64,000 nucleotides of DNA from Rapana venosa. Its lineage: Eukaryota > Mollusca > Gastropoda > Neogastropoda > Muricidae. The position numbers and the translations under genes are program-made. The stretch is from contig CM054140.1 of NCBI GenBank assembly GCA_028751875.1, positions 27,917,730 through 27,981,729 on the forward strand, written 5' to 3'. Below the pieces are notes generated by a model that was not told where the DNA came from, ran no database searches, and worked only from the letters and a program-made list of their open reading frames with translations. The first letter of the stretch is position 1. Each line of letters opens with the position of its first letter. Below are positions 57,336-64,000 of the stretch, one piece after another.

Positions 57336-57780
57336 TCGCGTTTAGACACCATCCCCGAAGTCGGAATGCGACTACCGTCAACAAATGTTCTCCACTCCTG
57401 TCTGTCCTGGGCCAGCTTCTGAATGGTTCCCCAGGTATGTTGGAAGGTCTTCAACTCTGTTTCGACAGTCCGACGCCAAGTGTCTTGGGTCGTCCTTGTT
57501 TGCGTTTTCCCTCTGGTGTCCAGTGGAGGGCTGTTCGGGCGATGTTTCCCTGTTCCCGACGGCAGATATGCCCTATCCATCCCCATCGCCTATGCATGAT
57601 GATGTTGTCCATGCTTTCTTGGTAGCAAGGGGCAAAAAGTTCTTGGTTGGAGATGGTCTCAGGCCAGAAAATGCGCAAGATTCTTCTGAGATTCTTCGTG
57701 TGGAATGTGGATAGTTTGTCGTAACGGTGGGTAAACTTGTTGCCTGTGCAAAATCTCACCATTGGTGAGCCTCAGAGTTC
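57190..57780 (-). pseudogene. LINE C-terminal remnant
   Basis: The minus strand from 57,762 reads STFHTKNLRRILRIFWPETI, then MHRRWGWIGHICRREQ and ALHWTPEGKRKQGRPKT. After a frameshift near 57,485-57,500 it continues with DTWRRTVETELK and AQDRQEWRTFVDG. This matches the post-RT C terminus common to a large group of animal LINEs and the ALRW-WRNFVG end of the element at 8,165-10,960. It is 5' truncated and frameshifted. About 57,340-57,385 carries GAAGTCGGAATGCGACTACC, also found as the SINE family 3 tail. Below about 57,335 the sequence is shared with the SINE family 2 copy. Confidence 0.8.
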
Positions 57781-57789
57781 CAGCCAAGG

Positions 57790-58760
57790 ACTGAATAAAT
57801 GAAGGAAAAAACACCAATCCAGGTGCATCGGGACCAGAAGAGAGCAACAAAGCAACATCAACAGAACTAAGTGAAAGATGCGATGACCGTCGTAACAAAG
57901 AACTGTTTGTGCCTAGTTCAAACTATCAACAAAGAGGTACAAACTTCACTGCAGAGCACAACACAGCTACACAGGATTCATACAGTAAAGACAACCTGTG
58001 TTAATTAAATGATCAGATCAACCCCAGGCACGATTTGTGTGACTCTGACGGTGCTGTTAGCTAGCTCCTCCAAAGGCGGATTTAGATGTTGACCTTCCTA
58101 TAAATAAATCAGGAGACGGATTCATTGCAGCCACTGTGAAAGATGAGGTAGTCAGGTTGTCTGGTCCATGGCAAACTAGGAGCAGAAACAATGATTTCAG
58201 GAGGTTTCTGCTTCATCAGTCTGGTGATTCTGATCTGCTGCCCTGTGAGTCAACTGGCATTGTGCAGGAGTATCCCCTGTGCACTTGACTACAGACCATG
58301 CCTGTGTTTATTGGCACATTAAACCGGAGGAGAAAAGCGTGCTAGATGAAGAACGTATCAAGCTGGCCATCCTGAAGAAAGGAACACAGATACACAACAG
58401 ACTATAATTATTTGGAGATGCAAGAGGTGGCCTTGCATCGTCTTTACTCCTACACTGTCTTCTTCTGTTCAATTTGAATTTTACTTGTTCTAACCTGAGA
58501 CTGTACACTTGGTGAACGCCTTTCGTTATCTGCTGTCCTGCCAAATTATATTTAAAACAAAATTATACTGATGTGGATTCCGTGTCGAGTTTTGTACATA
58601 ACATGAACTTGATATTAAAAAGTAATAACAACAACAAAAACGAGAAAAAAATGGGTTTTTTTTTAAAATGACTAGCATGCCGGGTTGCAGAATGGCTTGT
58701 ATAGTTTTAACAGCATTAAATTTTGCTTATTGTTCACTGTTAAAATGCAACATTTAATGT
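57790..58760. other. No recognisable gene
   Basis: I see no exon or repeat here. Confidence 0.35.
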
Positions 58761-58768
58761 TCTCTCTC

Positions 58769-58777
58769 TCGCGCGCG

Positions 58778-58832
<55 letters not shown>
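58769..58832. repeat. (CG)n-(CA)n microsatellite
   Basis: TCTCGCGCGCGCACGCACAC passes into CA. Confidence 0.95.
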
Positions 58833-58834
<2 letters not shown>

Positions 58835-59126
58835 TTACCAAAATCCAGTGCCTTTGGGGCGGACCCCTAGTCTGCAAAACGGGACATTGTGTGTGTACTA
58901 TGCACATGTTTCCTACCTAACCATAAAGCCCTGTTGTTATAAAGAATGCATGCCCCTTACGTAGCCTCTGGGGTCGATGTGGATTCCACTGTATACTATG
59001 AACGCCTGTCTAGTGTTTTGTGACAGTGGGAGTGCTGCACTGCTGTGGGGAATATAATATTGTTTGTTTTGAGACAACCAGGATGTAAGCAAAGATCAAG
59101 ATCTACGAGTTGACACCCTGAGGTGG

Positions 59127-59128
<2 letters not shown>

Positions 59129-59157
<29 letters not shown>
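59129..59157. repeat. (TC)n microsatellite
   Basis: A short pure TC run. Confidence 0.95.
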
Positions 59158-59159
59158 GA

Positions 59160-59648
59160 AAGAGGCTTAGTGTCTCTACAGTTGTATGTACAACAATCAT
59201 ATCCTACATTTTTCATTTGTTGTGACTCTGAGTCACACGCAGTCATGTAGTGTGTGTGTATGTATGTATACATGTATATTTTGCTGCAGGCCTGGGGACC
59301 TAATCGGCTGTTTGTAGTGAATGAGATACTAGGTCAAATTTGCTCAACAGTAAATCGAATAGCAAGTCATAAGATTTCATAATCTAACCCAGTACCAGCC
59401 GCAAGATCTTCGCTTCATTTTTAAAACTGTATAAACTGAAGTGGGGGATTGTTTGGGTTTTGGTTTTTTAATAAGCGGGGTTATTTTGGTGGTGAGGGTG
59501 TTTTCTGTTGTTGTTTTTTTCTGGATTGGGGCGGGGAGAGGGGGTGCTTTTTGTTTGTTTCAAAACTGCAGTACTCTTCAGTACTGAAGTGACTTTGAGT
59601 CAATTGGCTGTCACAGAATGCAGACGACGGGAATAATCTGAGGACGAC
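59160..59648. other. No recognisable gene
   Basis: T/G-rich patches at 59,450-59,555. Otherwise no feature. Confidence 0.4.
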
Positions 59649-59649
59649 A

Positions 59650-59869
59650 CTGTCAGCGGTTGGGTGGGTGTGCTGCTATCGCCAACGTGGAAAGTCAGCA
59701 TGGCTGAACAATGCTATCACGGAAAACAATTCTTGTTTACAACACCTACTCAGGTGGGCCCTATCAGTCCATTCAGGATCAGTGGCGTGAGCAGACGACA
59801 GGTGTACAAGTTCGTCCGACATAGTCTGTATGCTCAATGTGGCTTCAACAACAGCATGTCTATCAACAG
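59650..59869 (+). other. Candidate first exon (speculative)
   Basis: A frame opens at ATG 59,700 (context AGCATGG) and runs 56 full codons to a donor-like CAG/GTGTGT at 59,869/59,870. The peptide is not recognised. It is followed by an intron-like stretch with a strong pyrimidine tract and acceptor at 60,009. The start of the exon is arbitrary. If spliced to 60,010 the frame stops after four more residues, so this would be a short uORF or non-coding 5' exon. Confidence 0.25.
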
Positions 59870-60009
59870 GTGTGTACATTATTTGTTTGTTATTCGTGGT
59901 TCATGTTCGTTTTTATTTGGTTTTATCGATTTTGTTGGTTGGATTTTCCCCACGCTGTCTTTGTTGATTTTTCTTCTTCTTCTTCTCTGCCTTTGTCGCT
60001 TACTTTCAG

Positions 60010-60274
60010 ACTCTGTACCTAGCCTTCTTTCAGTTCAGTTCACTCGTAGTCGGGGTTGGGTGCATGCCAACTAGATCGCCCTGTTCTCTACTGCCCTGGT
60101 CTGTTTGTGAACACACATATTCGGAGACATGTTTTTATAAGTAAATGTTGATCTCGATCTGTCGGAATAAGTCACCGATTTACCCTATACTGGAACCATT
60201 CGAGTATGCATCTGGATCGATGGGTCCGAGTAACTACATCTGTCGGCTTCGCAAATCGCAATAATATGAAACCG
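60010..60274 (+). other. Candidate second exon (speculative)
   Basis: It is bounded by a textbook acceptor (TTTTTCTTCTTCTTCTTCTC within about 55 bases, then TTTCAG at 60,009) and a textbook donor (CCG/GTAAGTGT at 60,275). No long frame is present, so it would be UTR or non-coding RNA, perhaps the 5' end of a gene lying beyond this window. Confidence 0.3.
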
Positions 60275-60279
60275 GTAAG

Positions 60280-60560
60280 TGTAATATCTAACTGGGTGGA
60301 TCAGTGCACAGTGACTTCTTGTTCAACAGTTGTCAGTGACACACTAAGCACAGATTTAGTTGAGCTGCTCGCAACTTTTATACTTTGCATTCACCAACAC
60401 GCATGTCATTTTGTTACTCTGTGCTGTTAGAATGCAAAAGGAATACGGTCTGTTTTGTATAATAGTTTTCCTAAATGTTTTCTTTTAAAATATCAATCTG
60501 AAGACGTTAGAACTGGTGTGAATTCATTGCTGCGTTTCGTAAACGTAACTAAAGTAGTTG
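60280..60560. other. No recognisable gene
   Basis: I see no exon or repeat here. Confidence 0.35.
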
Positions 60561-60565
60561 GATTC

Positions 60566-60608
<43 letters not shown>

Positions 60609-60648
60609 CTCTCTCTCACCACACACACACACACACACCACACACACA

Positions 60649-60693
<45 letters not shown>

Positions 60694-60825
60694 AATATAT
60701 AATACACAAAATATAGCCTATATAATGTGCACACACATATAATGATAATACGCAAAAATAGTCTATATAATGTACACACACATATAATTATATATATATA
60801 AATATATGTATATATATATATATAG
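60566..60825. repeat. (TC)n-(CA)n-(TA)n compound tract with a local duplication
   Basis: TC at 60,566-60,616, CA at 60,618-60,650, TA at 60,652-60,700. A segment with CTATATAATGTGCACACACA and TATAATGATAATACGCAAAA is then repeated about 60 bp later as CTATATAATGTACACACACA. A final TA stretch runs to about 60,823. Confidence 0.93.
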
Positions 60826-60829
60826 GGTT

Positions 60830-61255
60830 GTCTCAAAACAATGATCCGAGCGCGTAAATCTCCAAACATTCATCGTACAATCTTGGCATGCATAGCAGAT
60901 CTCACTTGCTCATTAACGTTCATGTGCACAGGCAGCCTGCCTTTATTTAGCTGACTGACATAAAACCCACCTTACAACCGATTATCAGCCTTTAGCTCGT
61001 CCAAGTTGATGATAAAGCAGAGCTGTTGTACATAGCAAGCCAATTAGGCTAATACTTGTTATAATTATCTTCTGTCGAAAACTCTTAATCAAGTAAAACT
61101 CTCATACAGTACGGGTGAAAAATTCATAGAAGTAGGTCTGTAAAGGAACGTAGATCCCTATACCCGTTTACTGATCATGCACGTCGTTTATACACAATTT
61201 TGGTACATAGCTTGCAGTGCGCGAACATATTCGCGATTGCTGCACTGACATATAG
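60830..61255. other. No recognisable gene
   Basis: I see no exon or repeat here. Confidence 0.35.
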
Positions 61256-61256
61256 C

Positions 61257-61331
61257 TGTGTGTGCGCGCGCGCACAAACACACACACGCACACACACAAC
61301 AACACACCACCACCACTACCACAACAACCAC

Positions 61332-61391
<60 letters not shown>

Positions 61392-61400
61392 GCACGCACG

Positions 61401-61439
<39 letters not shown>
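61257..61439. repeat. (CG/CA)n compound microsatellite
   Basis: GTGCGCGCGCGCACAAACAC, then ACAACAACC-like steps, then a long CA run with a GCAC insert. Confidence 0.95.
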
Positions 61440-61671
61440 CAATTATTCACTCGCCACCTCGTTTTTCAAAGGCGTGTGTTTGAAAACAATCCGTTCATGC
61501 GGAACAGCAGGAATGCATCACATCATGCATCGTTACGTAACAGCACACACCCTTTCCGCGTGAAAGCACGATCTTGGTGAGAGACACACAGAAACAGACT
61601 GGCTTCGAAAAAATATATTGTCAATAATAAACACCCAAAAATACACATCATTTTGTGGGATCAGTCTGACA

Positions 61672-61802
<131 letters not shown>

Positions 61803-62194
61803 CCTTGAAAAAAATCATTGTCGAAAGTAAACAGTAAAAACATGTATTTGTTGGAGGTGAGAGAGACAGACAGACAGACTGGCTTTTAAAAAGCATTGTC
61901 GGTTGTAAAATGTGGCAGAACGTTGCAGCTTATTTCTGAATTTCTTTTCTGTATCTATGTGTCTGTCTAAACTGCAAGATTGCTTACTGCAGGCTGGGTG
62001 TAGAGCTTGCAAGTTTCGTATTGATCACTGAGTCTCAGACCAAGGTGGACTTTGAGGCATTATCGTTGGCCTCCTAATCACTACTATTGATCACCTTGTA
62101 AAATTTGAACTTGGTTAGGGCAGTGTACTTCCTGACTAGTGATTCTACCTGTCTGCCTGTGTGTCGGTCTGTTCCTCCCTCTCTCTTTGTGTCT

Positions 62195-62197
62195 CTG

Positions 62198-62257
<60 letters not shown>

Positions 62258-62323
62258 ATCACACACACACACACACACACACACACCACGTACACGCACA
62301 TGTACACACACAGAGTGCACACA

Positions 62324-62382
<59 letters not shown>

Positions 62383-62390
62383 CTCTCACA
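62195..62390. repeat. (TC)n-(CA)n-(TC)n compound microsatellite
   Basis: TC with CTGT, then a CA stretch at 62,261-62,285, then TC at 62,327-62,380. Confidence 0.95.
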
Positions 62391-62399
62391 CTCTCTCAC

Positions 62400-62700
62400 G
62401 CTTTTTTGAGCACTTTTCGCTCCACTCATTTCCATCATAGACTAGAGTCGGACTTCAGAATGAAGATTCCAGTTAATCAAGTGTTCAGACAAGAATCAAA
62501 GTGTTAAGATGGAACCCACTAAGAACAAGAATTGTTCAGTACAGCGGGTCTTTAATTTAGGAACTAAGATGTCAGACCTGTGAACGTTAAAATTGAATGA
62601 TTTCAGCCGTTGCCATATGAGGTTTCACTAACATTGTTGGTTCATTAATTCGTTGTGCGGGTTATTGATCATTAATGATGTGCTGTGTACAGTCACAATA
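62400..62700. other. No recognisable gene
   Basis: I see no exon or repeat here. Confidence 0.35.
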
Positions 62701-62704
62701 CAGC

Positions 62705-62764
62705 TGTTACACGCACACGCGCTCGTGCACACATGAATGCACACACGCATACCCGCGCGCGCGT

Positions 62765-62803
<39 letters not shown>

Positions 62804-62927
62804 AAGCAACTGAAGAAAAGCAACTGCACTGCTTATTCAGTGTATCATCTGGAAAAAAAAGTTTGACTTTGAGACACACAAAGTTTGACTTTGACTGTTT
62901 GAGACACACACACCACACATACACACA

Positions 62928-62970
<43 letters not shown>

Positions 62971-62990
62971 ACACACACACACACACACTG
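62705..62990. repeat. (CA)n tracts around a 100-bp unique piece
   Basis: CA runs at 62,764-62,798 and 62,910-62,988. A 17-18 bp duplication (CACACAAAGTTTGACTTTGA) lies between them at about 62,860-62,895. Confidence 0.93.
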
Positions 62991-63047
62991 TCCCTGTCTC
63001 TCTGATTCCCTCTCTCTCTCTCTTTCTCTGTATGTATATGTATGTGT

Positions 63048-63164
<117 letters not shown>

Positions 63165-63177
63165 ACATACACGTATA

Positions 63178-63232
63178 ATGTATGGAATTTATATAGCGCT
63201 GAATCTTGTAACGCAACAAATCAAAGTGCTTT
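63178..63232 (-). mobile_element. 3' tail of the ATT-ending element, minus strand
   Basis: TATGGAATTTATATAGCGCT and AACAAATCAAAGTGCTTTG are the reverse of the tail at 44,682-44,745. Confidence 0.75.
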
Positions 63233-63233
63233 G

Positions 63234-63234
<1 letters not shown>

Positions 63235-63288
<54 letters not shown>

Positions 63289-63325
63289 TTGGACATATAT
63301 ATATATACATATGTGTGTGTGTGTC
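63235..63325. repeat. (CA)n and (TA)n, (GT)n microsatellites
   Basis: CA of about 52 bp, then ATATATATATAC and a short GT run. Confidence 0.96.
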
Positions 63326-63329
63326 TGTG

Positions 63330-64000
63330 CCTATCTGCCTGTCTCAATCAATCAATCTATCACATTTATTCAGTTGTTGCCGGCCATAAGACCCATATGA
63401 ACACAATGTAAAAAAGCGACCATGGAGCAGTCGAGGTGATGTAATACAGTATAGTCTTTATTGCAGGCAGAGAAAGAGCTACATGTTTCTGATCTTGTCT
63501 GTCGATAGCTGTATCTATCTCGAAAGATAGTTCGGAAGAAATGCACACATAGAAAGATAAAGAGAAGTGAAAGGGGTTGGACTAGACGCGCAGTGGAGGC
63601 GGGAATACGGTCAGAAGATCAACATATGTGCTGTGTACTGATTGATAATTGATAGTCATTGTATGTTAACGAGGACACCTTTGTCATTCGAAATCTTTGC
63701 CACGACATACAGTTTTCAAGAAGTCCAGAGAGCGGGCTAATACAAGGTGAGGAAGAAGGGAGGTGGCGAAAAGGTCGGAAGATGAACGCACGTTCTGAAT
63801 ATTGATTGCTATGTCATGTGTAATACATTCATAACCTGACAGAGAGGCATGTCAAGATGCGTCAGTTTTGCCACTTCACCCGACCTCAAGCATGAAACCT
63901 AGTAACTACGCCGCGCGCCCTTCTCCACCCCTCTCCCTCCATTTCTTCTTCCCAGACTGTCCCAATGTAAGCCCCGTTTGACAGGTAACATGCCTCGTAT
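63330..64000. other. No recognisable gene
   Basis: An (AATC)n trace near 63,343-63,357. The rest shows no exon or repeat that I recognise. Confidence 0.35.

Overview
This is a eukaryotic, repeat-dominated window that carries one clearly recognisable protein-coding gene. Three things point to an invertebrate animal, most likely a mollusc and perhaps a gastropod (inference; no marker sequence proves it): a Shaw/Kv3-type potassium channel of lophotrochozoan flavour; several tRNA-derived SINE families that share one core segment; and very dense (CA)n, (TC)n, (TA)n and poly-G/poly-C tracts. There is no sign of prokaryotic organisation, rRNA, true tRNA genes or CRISPR.

Layout. 1-3.9 kb: microsatellites and SINE copies. 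About 3.95-11.6 kb: a stretch made abnormally rich in homopolymers. It holds a degraded minus-strand LINE (about 8.16-10.96 kb), flanked on both sides by arrays of the same roughly 50-57 bp tandem repeat. A 57-base ungapped comparison with a clean copy elsewhere in the window shows that bases here have been replaced by their neighbours, so this stretch is probably unreliable sequence rather than biology. 11.6-35.5 kb: intergenic or intronic DNA with a dispersed repeat family (at 13.3, 13.9 and 16.0 kb), SINEs, minisatellites at 22.6-23.3, 29.2-29.5 and 34.1-35.2 kb, and a 90-bp near-palindrome at 23.63 kb. 35.7-36.17 kb: a minisatellite with six perfect TGACGTCA octamers.

36,290-40,100: the last two coding exons of a voltage-gated K+ channel on the plus strand, covering S1 to the C terminus. 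They are joined by a phase-0 intron of 2,716 bp. The exons encoding the N-terminal T1 tetramerisation domain and the start of S1 were not found, so they lie upstream of this window or in exons too short or diverged to see. 40.1-64 kb: 3' flank, more SINEs, three minus-strand LINE fragments (about 44.2-45.3, 46.0-46.65 and 57.2-57.8 kb), microsatellites, and a speculative pair of 5' exons at 59.65-60.27 kb.

No new multi-gene system is evident. The observations most worth checking are the homopolymer-smeared block, the UG-repeat splice acceptor in front of the S1 exon, the CRE-octamer array next to it, the palindrome, and the SINE families that share a core and repeat the same 5' end.
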